From: DASVLX01 sp035552275
Lineage (GTDB): Bacteria; Actinomycetota; Actinomycetes; Mycobacteriales; Pseudonocardiaceae
Reading direction: 5' to 3'
NCBI GenBank assembly: GCA_035552275.1
Contig: DASZLR010000289.1
Span: 1-29,242, forward strand
DNA length: 29,242 nucleotides
This document shows, one piece after another, positions 15,226-21,997 of the stretch (position 1 is its first letter; each line of letters starts with the position of its first letter). Made by a program: the position numbers and the translations under genes. A model generated the notes under the pieces. That model was not told where the DNA came from, did not search any database, and worked only from the letters and a program-made list of their open reading frames with translations.

Positions 15226-16698
15226 TCACAAGCCGGCGTAGAGCCGGGGCAGATCGACCAGCACGATGTCGCCGGACTCGGCGGCGGCCTCGCGAAGATC
15301 ATCGGCGAAGCCGCTGCCCGAGTACAGCGCCAGCTTGGTGTCCACGCGGGCTGGCGTGTTCGGGTGATCACGAAGTAGGTCCCTGATATGTCGAAGGCGT
15401 CCCAGGTGGCTCAGATTCATCGTGATATTCCACTTGGCCTCGCCGATCGACCGGATCACTCGCCGGCCGTCGTCGTCCTGGCCAAGCACGGCGACGTCGA
15501 CCTCGTAGTGGGTGCGCATCGCCGGATCGTTCACGACTCCACTGCCGACCGCCGTCGCGTAGCCGCCGAACGTCTCCAGATCGGCATACCACCGGGTCCA
15601 TTCCCGACAAACCCGCTCGAAGTGGGGGCCGACCACTTTGCTCATGAAGGTCTTTTGCGAACGGCTCCATACCGCGTCCGCGCGGCCCGGACGCTCCAAT
15701 TCGCCCCACACCGGCCGCATGACCGCGTGGTAGAAGGTCAACAGCGGTTCAGCGATGTGGTAGGTGAACCGGTTGGCGCGAAACACATCGGGCTCATGGG
15801 TGATCATGCCAACGTCTTCCAGCATTGACAACGGATGGGCGAGATCGCTCGCCTTGCGCGCCAAGTAGTTCGCGATGCCGCCGCGCGTTGAATTGCCGGT
15901 GGCGATCGCCGCCAGGACCGCGTGGTAGAGCGCCATGTCGCGCAGGTCTGGTTCCTCGGCGAGGAGATACCGCCCCTCCCAAAACAGCAGGCGGGCGGGA
16001 TCCAATACGGCACGCACCACCCAGGGACCGAAGTCTGCACAGTCGCGAGGGACGTCGTTCTGAGCGAACTCCCGGCGGTAGGCCGGTGTGCCACCCACGA
16101 CCGCATTGGTCAGCAGGGCAAGCCGCGGGTCCTCGATGTCCCAGAATTCGGCCGCCAGTCGAAAGTCGAACGTGGGCACGATCATCTGAAGACCAGCGCG
16201 GCCGCGCAGCGGCGCGTTGCCAGACAACAGCTTTCCCATGAAGGACAGCGCGGATCCGCACAACAACAACCGAACCGGTGTGTTGGTGTGCTGTGCGGTC
16301 GGGTCAAGGAATTTCTGGATGACCGACGGGAGCGATGGCGCGGCTTTGGCCAGGTAAGGGAACTCGTCCACCACGACCACCATTGGGCCGGTGGTGGCGA
16401 GCCGCATCAGCCGGGCGATCGCCTCGTCCCAGTAGGCGAACCGGAACGGCGTGGGCTCGCCGCAGTGGTCCGCCAATGCCTCACCGAACAGCCGCAACCC
16501 ATCGACCTCGGTTGTCTCGGTGGCCGTGAACATGAAGCCGCCGGTTGCCCTGACCATCGCGTCGAGCAGGTAGGTCTTGCCCTGCCGTCGACGGCCCGAC
16601 ACAACACCCAAGGTTGCCTCGGCACCCTGGTAGCCGACATATCGGGACAGCGCGGCCCACTCGAAGTCGCGATCGAACATCCCGGCAGGCTTGCCCAT
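15226..16698 (-). CDS. P-loop ATPase with C-terminal DUF234/PD-(D/E)xK-like domain, paralogue 2
   Basis: 490 aa with the same architecture as the gene at 13512: Walker A GRRRQGKT, Walker B VVVVDE, and the C-terminal EVD...GEAKW motif, all intact. Long blocks are unchanged between the two (for example LLLCGSALSFMGKLLSGNAP and FDFRLAAEFWDIEDPRLALL), while others vary: the stretch after Walker A (VRATGG, TTEVDG), the region after YRREFA, and the segment VFRANRFTYHIAEPLL. The DNA differs at many synonymous sites too. ATG start at 16698 with GGGGA a few bases upstream. It is divergent from nothing: the reductase gene lies 75 bases upstream on the same strand. Both copies look functional; whether they form a mixed complex is unknown. 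Confidence 0.85.
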   Translation of the reverse strand: MGKPAGMFDRDFEWAALSRYVGYQGAEATLGVVSGRRRQGKTYLLDAMVRATGGFMFTATETTEVDGLRLFGEALADHCGEPTPFRFAYWDEAIARLMRLATTGPMVVVVDEFPYLAKAAPSLPSVIQKFLDPTAQHTNTPVRLLLCGSALSFMGKLLSGNAPLRGRAGLQMIVPTFDFRLAAEFWDIEDPRLALLTNAVVGGTPAYRREFAQNDVPRDCADFGPWVVRAVLDPARLLFWEGRYLLAEEPDLRDMALYHAVLAAIATGNSTRGGIANYLARKASDLAHPLSMLEDVGMITHEPDVFRANRFTYHIAEPLLTFYHAVMRPVWGELERPGRADAVWSRSQKTFMSKVVGPHFERVCREWTRWYADLETFGGYATAVGSGVVNDPAMRTHYEVDVAVLGQDDDGRRVIRSIGEAKWNITMNLSHLGRLRHIRDLLRDHPNTPARVDTKLALYSGSGFADDLREAAAESGDIVLVDLPRLYAGL

Positions 16699-16712
16699 GA
16701 GTCCCCACGCTT

Positions 16713-16745
16713 GGTTAACTATACTTATAATAAGTACAGTTAACC
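16713..16745. promoter_or_regulatory. 33-bp AT-rich palindrome upstream of ATPase 2
   Basis: GGTTAACTATACTTA (16713-16727) and TAAGTACAGTTAACC (16731-16745) are complementary at 14 of 15 positions around TAA. It lies 14 bases before the ATPase 2 start, between it and the reductase stop. Such an AT-rich, long palindrome is exceptional in this genome and is best explained as an operator over the promoter (a TATAGT-like -10 lies inside it on the minus strand). Confidence 0.65.
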
Positions 16746-16773
16746 ATCCTGCGGTATTGTTCGCAACACGCCG

Positions 16774-17412
16774 TCAGCGCAGGGCTCGGTGGTGCTCGGG
16801 TTCGGGCGTGGTGGCGAAGGAGCCGTAGCGGGGTCGCCCGTCCGGCAGGTAGGTCGCGACGATCACACCGCTGCTGGTCGTCCGGCTGTCGGCGAGCCGG
16901 AACGCCGCCGGCGTCCCCTCGCCGAAGAGCCGTCGTCCCGCGCCCAGCACAACCGGGTAGATCAACAGCTGGAACTCGTCCACGAGGTCGTGGGCGAGCA
17001 GACTCCGGATGAGCTGCCCACTGCCGTACACCTGCAGTTCCTGGCCGGGCAGCGTCTTCAGTGCGGCGACCTGCTCGGCCACATCGCCGCCGATCAGGGT
17101 CGAGTTCTGCCAGCTCAGCTCGGTCAGCGTGGTCGACACCACGTACTTCGGGAGCTTGTTCAGCGCGGCGGCGATCGGGTTGTCGTCCGGGACGTGCGGC
17201 CAGTAGCCGGCGAAGATCTCGTACGTCCCCCGCCCGAGCAGGAACGCCGAGGCCGAAGCGAACCGGGCGCTGATGATCTCGCCCCCTTCGTCGTCGCCGT
17301 AGGGCACCTGCCAACCGCCCTGCTCGAATCCGCCGCTGCGGTCCTCGTCCGGTCCGCCCGGCGCCTGCACCACGCCATCCAGGGTCAAGAACGTCGTCAC
17401 GGTCAGTCGCAT
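16774..17412 (-). CDS. Dihydrofolate reductase family protein (RibD C-terminal domain)
   Basis: 212 aa, a complete single RibD-C/DHFR-like domain: MRLTVTTFLTLDGVVQAPGG at the start, FLLGRGTYEIFAGYWP, KYVVSTTL, LQVYGSGQLIRSLLAHDLVDEFQLLIYPVVLGAGRRLF. These enzymes bind NADPH and reduce pterin- or flavin-precursor-like substrates; stand-alone members in actinomycetes have no proven substrate. The ATG at 17412 has AGGAGG five bases upstream. It is divergent from the LtrA gene. Its last ~30 codons are copied at 15051-15143. Its own reading frame is intact, so the duplication did not damage it. Confidence 0.9.
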   Translation of the reverse strand: MRLTVTTFLTLDGVVQAPGGPDEDRSGGFEQGGWQVPYGDDEGGEIISARFASASAFLLGRGTYEIFAGYWPHVPDDNPIAAALNKLPKYVVSTTLTELSWQNSTLIGGDVAEQVAALKTLPGQELQVYGSGQLIRSLLAHDLVDEFQLLIYPVVLGAGRRLFGEGTPAAFRLADSRTTSSGVIVATYLPDGRPRYGSFATTPEPEHHRALR

Positions 17413-17501
17413 CGCGACCTCCTCACTCGCTGGTGAACTCTCCCCCAGGACAGACGATGCCGCGTCCCGAAACTCATCGCGCAGACGGCCGGATCACCTG
17501 G

Positions 17502-18692
17502 ATGGCCGAAGATGGGCGGGTGAGCGAAGCAGACGAGATCCGGGCGCCCTGGTACCGGCCGATGCGGGCCAGGGCCACCGACGAGCCGGATCGCGCGGCC
17601 ACGCCGCTGGAACTGCTGTTCGACCTGTGTTTCGTGGTCGCGGTGTCGTTGGCCGCGGCTCGCCTGCATCACGCGGTGTCGGCCGGCGAGATCGGGCACG
17701 GCGTGCTCGGCTATCTGCTGGTGTTCTTCAGCATCTGGTGGGCGTGGATGAACTTCACCTGGTTCGCCTCCGCCTACGACACCGATGACGGACCGTACCG
17801 GCTGGCGACTCTGGTGCAGATCGCCGGCGTACTGGTGCTGGCCGCCGGGGTGCCACGGGCGTTCGACCAGGAGGACTTCCGGATCGGCTACCTCGGGTAC
17901 GCGATCATGCGACTCGGGCTGGCGACGCTGTGGCTGCGCGCGGCGTGCGCGAATTCCGATCAGCGGCCGGTGGCGGTCCGGTACGCGGTCGGCATCACCA
18001 CCGCGATGCTCGGCTGGCTGGGTGTGCTGTTCGCGCCGGTGTCGGTGCGGCCGGTGGCGTTCCTGGTGATGGCGATGGTCGAGTTGACGATTCCGTTCTG
18101 GGCCGAGCGCGGCCGCCGCACGCCGTGGCATCCGCATCACATCGCCGAGCGGTATGGCTGCTTCACGCTGATCGTGCTCGGCGAGTCGGTGACGGCGGCG
18201 ACCACCGCGCTACAGCCGGCGTTCGACGCCGGGCATCAGGCCGCCGCGCTGTTGTGGGTCGCGGTCGGCGGACTGCTCATCGTGTTCTCGTTGTGGTGGC
18301 TGTATTTCGACCAGCCAGCGCACCGGATGCTTCGGTCCAATCGGGACGCTTTCCCGTGGGGCTACGGGCATTTCTTCATCTTCGCCTCGGTCGCGGCGGT
18401 CGGCGCGGGACTGCAGGTCGCGGTCGATCACGCCACCGGGTCGAGTGAGCTGTCCGCGCACGGCGCGGCGCTGGCGCTGACCGCGCCGGTCGCGCTGTTC
18501 CTGTTGTTCGCCTGGCTGCTGCACGTCCGCCCGCACCGGCGCGGTGTTCCGCACGATGCCGGCTACCCGATCACCGCCGCGCTGGTGCTCGCCGGCACGC
18601 TCACCCCGATCGCGGTGCCGCTGACCGGCATGCTGCTGGCCGCCCTGGTCGCGGTGACCACCGTGGTCGGCCGCCGGACGCCGACCGAGTAG
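17502..18692 (+). CDS. Low temperature requirement protein A (LtrA) family membrane protein
   Basis: About 396 aa with roughly ten membrane segments. The N-terminal signature TPLELLFDLCFVVAVSLAAARL and the later ERYGCFTLIVLGESVTAATTAL are diagnostic of LtrA (PF06772). The family is named from a Listeria mutant unable to grow in the cold; its biochemical role is unknown. Start uncertain: the frame opens at an ATG-like start at 17433, but MAEDGRVSEADEI at 17502 or the GTG at 17520 fit family length better; none has a strong ribosome-binding site. The short intergenic region (17413-17501) is shared with the divergent reductase gene. Confidence 0.88.
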   Translation: MAEDGRVSEADEIRAPWYRPMRARATDEPDRAATPLELLFDLCFVVAVSLAAARLHHAVSAGEIGHGVLGYLLVFFSIWWAWMNFTWFASAYDTDDGPYRLATLVQIAGVLVLAAGVPRAFDQEDFRIGYLGYAIMRLGLATLWLRAACANSDQRPVAVRYAVGITTAMLGWLGVLFAPVSVRPVAFLVMAMVELTIPFWAERGRRTPWHPHHIAERYGCFTLIVLGESVTAATTALQPAFDAGHQAAALLWVAVGGLLIVFSLWWLYFDQPAHRMLRSNRDAFPWGYGHFFIFASVAAVGAGLQVAVDHATGSSELSAHGAALALTAPVALFLLFAWLLHVRPHRRGVPHDAGYPITAALVLAGTLTPIAVPLTGMLLAALVAVTTVVGRRTPTE

Positions 18693-18699
18693 CGGGCGC

Positions 18700-18810
18700 C
18701 TGGCTGGCCCGGATTCGGGTATCGGTCTCATCGAACGCGAACCGTCGCTCGTCGTTGCCCGCGACGACCTCGTCCAGTTCGGCCCATGTCAGCGACAAGC
18801 GGCTGGCCAA
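18700..18810 (-). pseudogene. Remnant of RNA 2'-phosphotransferase (KptA/Tpt1)
   Basis: Read on the minus strand, 37 codons give RLSLTWAELDEVVAGNDERR followed by FAFDETDTRIRASQ, which matches the inner part of KptA/Tpt1 enzymes (ELxxVVAxNDKxRFxFxxxGTRIRAxQGHS). These remove the 2'-phosphate from spliced tRNA using NAD. The family part stops after RASQ, where GHS should follow; the next residues (APATRSASGG) are unrelated, and the catalytic His and Arg of later motifs are missing. The frame has only a TTG start and directly follows the MarR stop. I read it as a truncated gene fragment. Confidence 0.6.
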
Positions 18811-18812
18811 GC

Positions 18813-19250
18813 CTAGACAACCTCTACTTCGGACAGTCCATCAGCGAGTCGGATCAGCAGCTCGCGCAACGTCCGGCCGTCATGGCTGGCGGCCAGCAAC
18901 GCGGCCTGGCAGTGCTCGGTTCGGTGCGCGAGCCGCCGATAGAAGTCCTTGCCGCGCGGGGTGAGGAACGCCCGCACCCGCCGCCGGTCGGACGGGTCGA
19001 CCCGCCGATAAACGGCGTTGTTGGCCACCAACCGATCGACCACTTTGGTCAGGGTGGGCGCGGGCAGCAGGGCGTAGTCGGCGATCTCGCTCATGGTGTG
19101 GCCGGCGCCGTCGGAGAGCAGCATGAGCACCCGCCATTCCTCGATCGCGCAACCCTCGGGTTCCAGCACGGCTCGCAGCTGGCTGGTCACCCGTCGCTCC
19201 ACCTGGCTGAGCAGGTGGGCAAGATCCCGAGGCGGATTCGCGGGGCGCAT
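18813..19250 (-). CDS. MarR family transcriptional regulator
   Basis: 145 aa, one MarR winged-helix domain: LSQVERRVTSQLRAVLEPEG, EWRVLMLLSDGAGHTMSEIA, the recognition helix LLPAPTLTKVVDRLVANN and the wing DPSDRRRVRAFLTPRGKDF. It should act as a dimeric repressor responding to a small molecule. ATG start at 19250 with GGAGGGAG about eleven bases upstream. Target genes are not obvious: downstream is only the KptA remnant and then the convergent LtrA gene, which is the nearest candidate. A short palindrome at 19297-19307 may be its operator. Confidence 0.9.
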   Translation of the reverse strand: MRPANPPRDLAHLLSQVERRVTSQLRAVLEPEGCAIEEWRVLMLLSDGAGHTMSEIADYALLPAPTLTKVVDRLVANNAVYRRVDPSDRRRVRAFLTPRGKDFYRRLAHRTEHCQAALLAASHDGRTLRELLIRLADGLSEVEVV

Positions 19251-19296
19251 GGCCTGAATCTCCCTCCTCGGCGGACCGTGCTGACGACTTTAACGC

Positions 19297-19307
19297 TTTG
19301 CCGCAAA
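19297..19307. promoter_or_regulatory. Palindrome TTTGCCGCAAA upstream of the MarR gene
   Basis: TTTGC and GCAAA are perfect inverted repeats around one C, 47 bases upstream of the MarR start. The size and position fit a MarR operator; there is no other support. Confidence 0.3.
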
Positions 19308-19322
19308 TGGCGATACAGGCAG

Positions 19323-19356
19323 TGACCAAGGACGCTGACCAAGGCCGCTGATCAAG
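19323..19356. repeat. 13-bp tandem repeat TGACCAAGG(A/C)CGC
   Basis: TGACCAAGGACGC (19323-19335) is followed by TGACCAAGGCCGC (19336-19348) and a partial TGATCAAG (19349-19356). It fills the gap just after the stop of the HTH gene at 19368. No function can be assigned. Confidence 0.7.
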
Positions 19357-19367
19357 CCCGCACCGGA

Positions 19368-20039
19368 TCACGGACGCGGATCGGCGGCACGAACGGCCTC
19401 GGCGCACAGATCGATCACCCGGCCGGGCGCGACGTGGACGGACACGTAAACGCTGCGGCCCCTGGCCGCGACGCTCCTGGTGACCGACCACCGAATGTCC
19501 TTGAGCAGGTTCAGTCGCTGGGCGTCCCGCCCCGCGGTCCGGCGGATCTCGGTCGCGCGCCGGGCCAGCCAGTCCGCGACCTGGGCCGGCGAGAACAGCT
19601 CCGTCTCCGGCGTCGCGGCCGCCCGCGCGGTTCCGGCGAGCTTGCGCCGGGCATTCGGCGTTGCGGACAGCGCGTGCTGCTCGACGTAGCAACGCCACCT
19701 CAATCGCTGCCCCGGCCACGCGCCCGCGGTTATCGTGGGGATCGGATCGAGCACGCGCGGCGGCCCGGTCGATCCTTTGTCCGGACGCCCGGAGGCGGCC
19801 GGCTTGCGTAGCGGTCCCTGCCAGACGTCGAGCGGGTTGACACCCAACGCGCGGGCATAGGCGTCGAGCACTCGTTCGCTCGGCTTCTTCGCACCCGACT
19901 CGATGTTGTAGAGGGTGTTGCGGTCGACGGGCACCCCGAGTTCGGCCATCCGGTCGGCGACCTGTTCGGCGGTGAGGCCGTAGGCGTCCCGGAGAGCCCG
20001 AATTCGCACCATGGGTCCGATCGGAGCAAGCGCTGCCAT
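19368..20039 (-). CDS. XRE-type HTH transcriptional regulator
   Basis: About 223 aa. Residues ~12-70 form a Cro/C1-type HTH: VRIRALRDAYGLTAEQVADR, VDRNTLYNIESGAKKPS, LDAYARALGVNPLDVW. The C-terminal ~120 residues are basic and Arg/Ala-rich with no domain I recognise (RWRCYVEQHALSATPNARRK, SPAQVADWLARRATEIRRTA). The ending VYVSVHVAPGRVIDLCAEAV may be a small sandwich. The ATG at 20039 is preceded by GGTGAG; 20012 is an alternative. It is divergent from another HTH-type gene at 20219, with an inverted repeat immediately upstream. This looks like a phage- or plasmid-style regulatory pair, but no phage genes are nearby. Confidence 0.8.
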   Translation of the reverse strand: MAALAPIGPMVRIRALRDAYGLTAEQVADRMAELGVPVDRNTLYNIESGAKKPSERVLDAYARALGVNPLDVWQGPLRKPAASGRPDKGSTGPPRVLDPIPTITAGAWPGQRLRWRCYVEQHALSATPNARRKLAGTARAAATPETELFSPAQVADWLARRATEIRRTAGRDAQRLNLLKDIRWSVTRSVAARGRSVYVSVHVAPGRVIDLCAEAVRAADPRP

Positions 20040-20042
20040 AGC

Positions 20043-20073
20043 GCTCACCGTATGACAGTCTTCTATGGTGAGC
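20043..20073. promoter_or_regulatory. Inverted repeat GCTCACC-N17-GGTGAGC before the XRE gene
   Basis: GCTCACC (20043-20049) and GGTGAGC (20067-20073) are exact inverted repeats whose centres are 24 bases apart, a little over two helical turns. They lie in the first ~35 bases upstream of the XRE start. This is a good candidate for autorepression. Confidence 0.45.
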
Positions 20074-20218
20074 AAATGCGTAAAGCGCTGGTCAAGCGCC
20101 TGTCATCCAACCGAGGAGTAGGCATGGTTATCGTTCTCCGGTGCGTAGCAGATTCCAGGCGCTCCGATCTGGCGGGGTCTGTCTGGACCTGTAGCCTGCT
20201 GTCAGGCATCCTTGTCGG

Positions 20219-20662
20219 GTGACTGAAACCGCAACAGGCGCCGAGTCGCTCGCTCGAGCGGTGCTCGGCCGACGCCAGTACCTGGATCTCCGGCAGGGAG
20301 ACATCGAAATCAACGGCGGTCCGTCGATCGCCGTCGTCCGCGTCATCGAGAGCGCCGGCCGGGATCGCCCGCAGCGCAAGACATTCAACGGTCTCGACCA
20401 GGCGCTTGACTGGCCAGAGGGCGCCGCGAAGTCCGTTTTCGCCGACGCCAAGCCGTACCCCGGCAGCCAGGCCGCCGATGTGAGCGCCTATGTGGAGGAG
20501 CTGATCTACGGCGACTTCCGACCGTCCTCCGACCCCACCCTGCACGCCGAGCGCGAGATCACCCGAAAGGTGTCGGACGCGGCGCTGGTGCTGGAACTCG
20601 CCAAACGGCTCCGCGTCGACCTGACCGCCCTGGTGACCAACGACGCGCCGGCCACGGACTGA
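20219..20662 (+). CDS. Small HTH-domain protein of unknown role
   Basis: 147 aa. The first half resembles a compact XRE-like HTH common in actinomycetes and their phages: RRQYLDLRQGDIEINGGPSI, then RKTFNGLDQALDWPEGAAKS, matching the pattern LxLxQxDLxxxGGPSxxTIxxxE...TLxxLDxALxWxxGSA. The second half (DVSAYVEELIYGDFRPSSDP, LVLELAKRLRVDLTAL) is acidic and unrecognised. GTG start at 20219; no ribosome-binding site is seen, and TAGCCT about 27 bases upstream might be a -10 box, so the message may have a very short leader. It is divergent from the XRE gene and shares its control region. Confidence 0.7.
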   Translation: MTETATGAESLARAVLGRRQYLDLRQGDIEINGGPSIAVVRVIESAGRDRPQRKTFNGLDQALDWPEGAAKSVFADAKPYPGSQAADVSAYVEELIYGDFRPSSDPTLHAEREITRKVSDAALVLELAKRLRVDLTALVTNDAPATD

Positions 20663-20670
20663 TCCGGACA

Positions 20671-20702
20671 CGGATTGACACGGCTACGGATTGACACGGC
20701 TA
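20671..20702. repeat. Exact 16-bp tandem repeat carrying two TTGACA boxes
   Basis: CGGATTGACACGGCTA occurs at 20671-20686 and 20687-20702 without a mismatch. Each unit contains TTGACA (20675-20680, 20691-20696), the -35 consensus. TAACGT at 20701-20706, with a GTG seven bases further (20713), could be a -10 for a leaderless or short-leader transcript. It lies about 190 bases upstream of the AmiC-like gene and may hold its promoter. Confidence 0.7.
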
Positions 20703-20847
20703 ACGTCGATCCGTGACCGATCGCTTACGCCAACCGGGTGAATCCGGCTACGTTGACGTCGCACGACTAACGCTTCGCGAATGCCGCGTGCTGGTATGCG
20801 AGGAGGCCTTCGGCAACGCCGCTGCCCGTAGCGGGCGCCAGTGTGCC

Positions 20848-20868
20848 GGCGGGTGCCCGCCACCCGCC
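20848..20868 (+). promoter_or_regulatory. GC-rich hairpin directly before the AmiC-like ribosome-binding site
   Basis: GGCGGGT (20848-20854) and ACCCGCC (20862-20868) are exact inverted repeats around a 7-base loop. The ribosome-binding site GGAGGTGG begins five bases later (20873). The hairpin could lower translation or act as an attenuator. In Pseudomonas the amidase operon is controlled by antitermination through AmiR, but no ANTAR-type protein is encoded in this window. Confidence 0.4.
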
Positions 20869-20890
20869 GAATGGAGGTGGTCAGGTCGCT

Positions 20891-21997
20891 ATGTCGCTGG
20901 AGTCGCTGAATCTGCGGCTCGGCTCGGCGAGCGGAACGCTCCGGTGCGACGACGGCGTGCTGAACGTCGCCCTGGTGATCCCGCTCCAGGGCCCCGCGGG
21001 CATCTTCGGGCCGAGCTGTGAGCTGTGCGCGCAGCTGGCCGCCGAGGAGGTCAATACCGAGGGCGGGGTACTCGGCCGCGAGCTGCGGTTACTCGCCGTC
21101 GACGGCGGAGCGGCCCCGACCACGGTGGCCGCCGAGGTCGAGGCGCTGGTCTCGATGGGCGTCGTCGGCGCGATCACCGGCTGGCATATCTCGGCGGTGC
21201 GCCGGGAGATCGTGCCGCGCATCTCCGGCCGGGTGCCCTACGTCTACACCGCGGTGTACGAGGGCGGCGAGCACACGCCGGGAGTGTTCGTCACCGGCGA
21301 GACGCCGCACGGCCAGTTGCTGCCCGGCATGGCGCTGCTGACGGCCGAGTTCGGCGTGCGGCGCTGGTGTGTGGTGGGCAACGACTACATCTGGCCGCGT
21401 CGGTCGGCCCGCGCCGCGCACCGCTACGCCCGGGACACCGGCACGAGCATCTGCGACGAGATCTACGTGCCGCTGGGCACCGAGGACTTCGACGCGGTGC
21501 TCACCCGGGTGGCGCGGTCGGGCGCGGACGCGGTGCTGATCCTGCTCGTCGGCGACGACGCGGTGCGGTTCAACCGCGCCTTCGGCCGAGCCGGCCTCGA
21601 CCAGCAGTGCCGCCGGCTGGCCACCCTGATGGACGAGAACATGTTGCTGGCCACCGGAGCCACCGGCACCGTCGGCCTGTACGCCACCTCCGGCTACTTC
21701 GAAACCCTGGCCACCCCCGAGAGCCTGGACTTCGCCGGCCGCTATGCCCGCCGGTTCGGCGTGGAGGCGCCGCCGGTGGGCAATCTCGGCGAGTCCTGTT
21801 ATGAAGGCGTCCGGCTGCTGGCCGCGTTGATCGACCGGGCCAGGACAACCGATGTGCCGGCGATCAGCGCGGTGGCCGACTCGGTGCGCTACGCCGGGCC
21901 GCGCGGCGAGATCAGCCTGCGCAACCGCCACGTCGCGCAACGGATCTACCTGGCAGCCGCTGACGCCATGGATTTCCACGTGCTCACCCAGCTTTAG
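20891..21997 (+). CDS. AmiC-like amide/urea-binding protein without signal peptide
   Basis: 368 aa, type-I periplasmic-binding fold of the AmiC/FmdD/UrtA group: LNVALVIPLQGPAGIFGPSC, EEVNTEGGVLGRELRLL, PYVYTAVYEGGEHTPGVF, RRWCVVGNDYIWPRRSARAA, CDEIYVPLGTEDFDAVL, LYATSGYFETLATPES. The phrase GNDYIWPR...EIYVPL matches Pseudomonas AmiC (GSDYIYPR...EIYIPL). There is no signal peptide or lipobox, so like AmiC it should be a cytoplasmic sensor rather than part of an ABC importer. The ATG at 20891 has GGAGGT upstream; an in-frame ATG at 20843 is less likely. With AmiE downstream it probably reports amide levels, but its partner AmiR is missing here; it may instead act with an unknown regulator. Confidence 0.85.
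   Translation: MSLESLNLRLGSASGTLRCDDGVLNVALVIPLQGPAGIFGPSCELCAQLAAEEVNTEGGVLGRELRLLAVDGGAAPTTVAAEVEALVSMGVVGAITGWHISAVRREIVPRISGRVPYVYTAVYEGGEHTPGVFVTGETPHGQLLPGMALLTAEFGVRRWCVVGNDYIWPRRSARAAHRYARDTGTSICDEIYVPLGTEDFDAVLTRVARSGADAVLILLVGDDAVRFNRAFGRAGLDQQCRRLATLMDENMLLATGATGTVGLYATSGYFETLATPESLDFAGRYARRFGVEAPPVGNLGESCYEGVRLLAALIDRARTTDVPAISAVADSVRYAGPRGEISLRNRHVAQRIYLAAADAMDFHVLTQL

Larger units (their letters stand above)
15137..16859. repeat. Tandem duplication, unit 2 (about 1.72 kb)
   Basis: The unit starts at the junction heptamer CGATCAC (15137-15143) and ends before the same heptamer at 16860-16866 inside the reductase gene. It holds the GT39 3' fragment, ATPase gene 2, its upstream region and the true 3' end of the reductase gene. 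Lengths are 1718 (unit 1) and 1723 (unit 2). The three CGATCAC copies at 13419, 15137 and 16860 are what a microhomology-mediated tandem duplication would leave. Confidence 0.88.

Noticed and set aside
13419..16866. Transposon or insertion sequence carrying the ATPase gene
   Set aside because: There are no terminal inverted repeats, target-site duplications or transposase. The three CGATCAC copies and the fused gene fragments fit tandem duplication instead.
20713..21021. Plus-strand ORF beginning MTDRLRQPGESG
   Set aside because: It overlaps the AmiC-like gene out of frame, becomes Arg-rich there and shows no domain. A short leader peptide remains possible, but I cannot support a gene.
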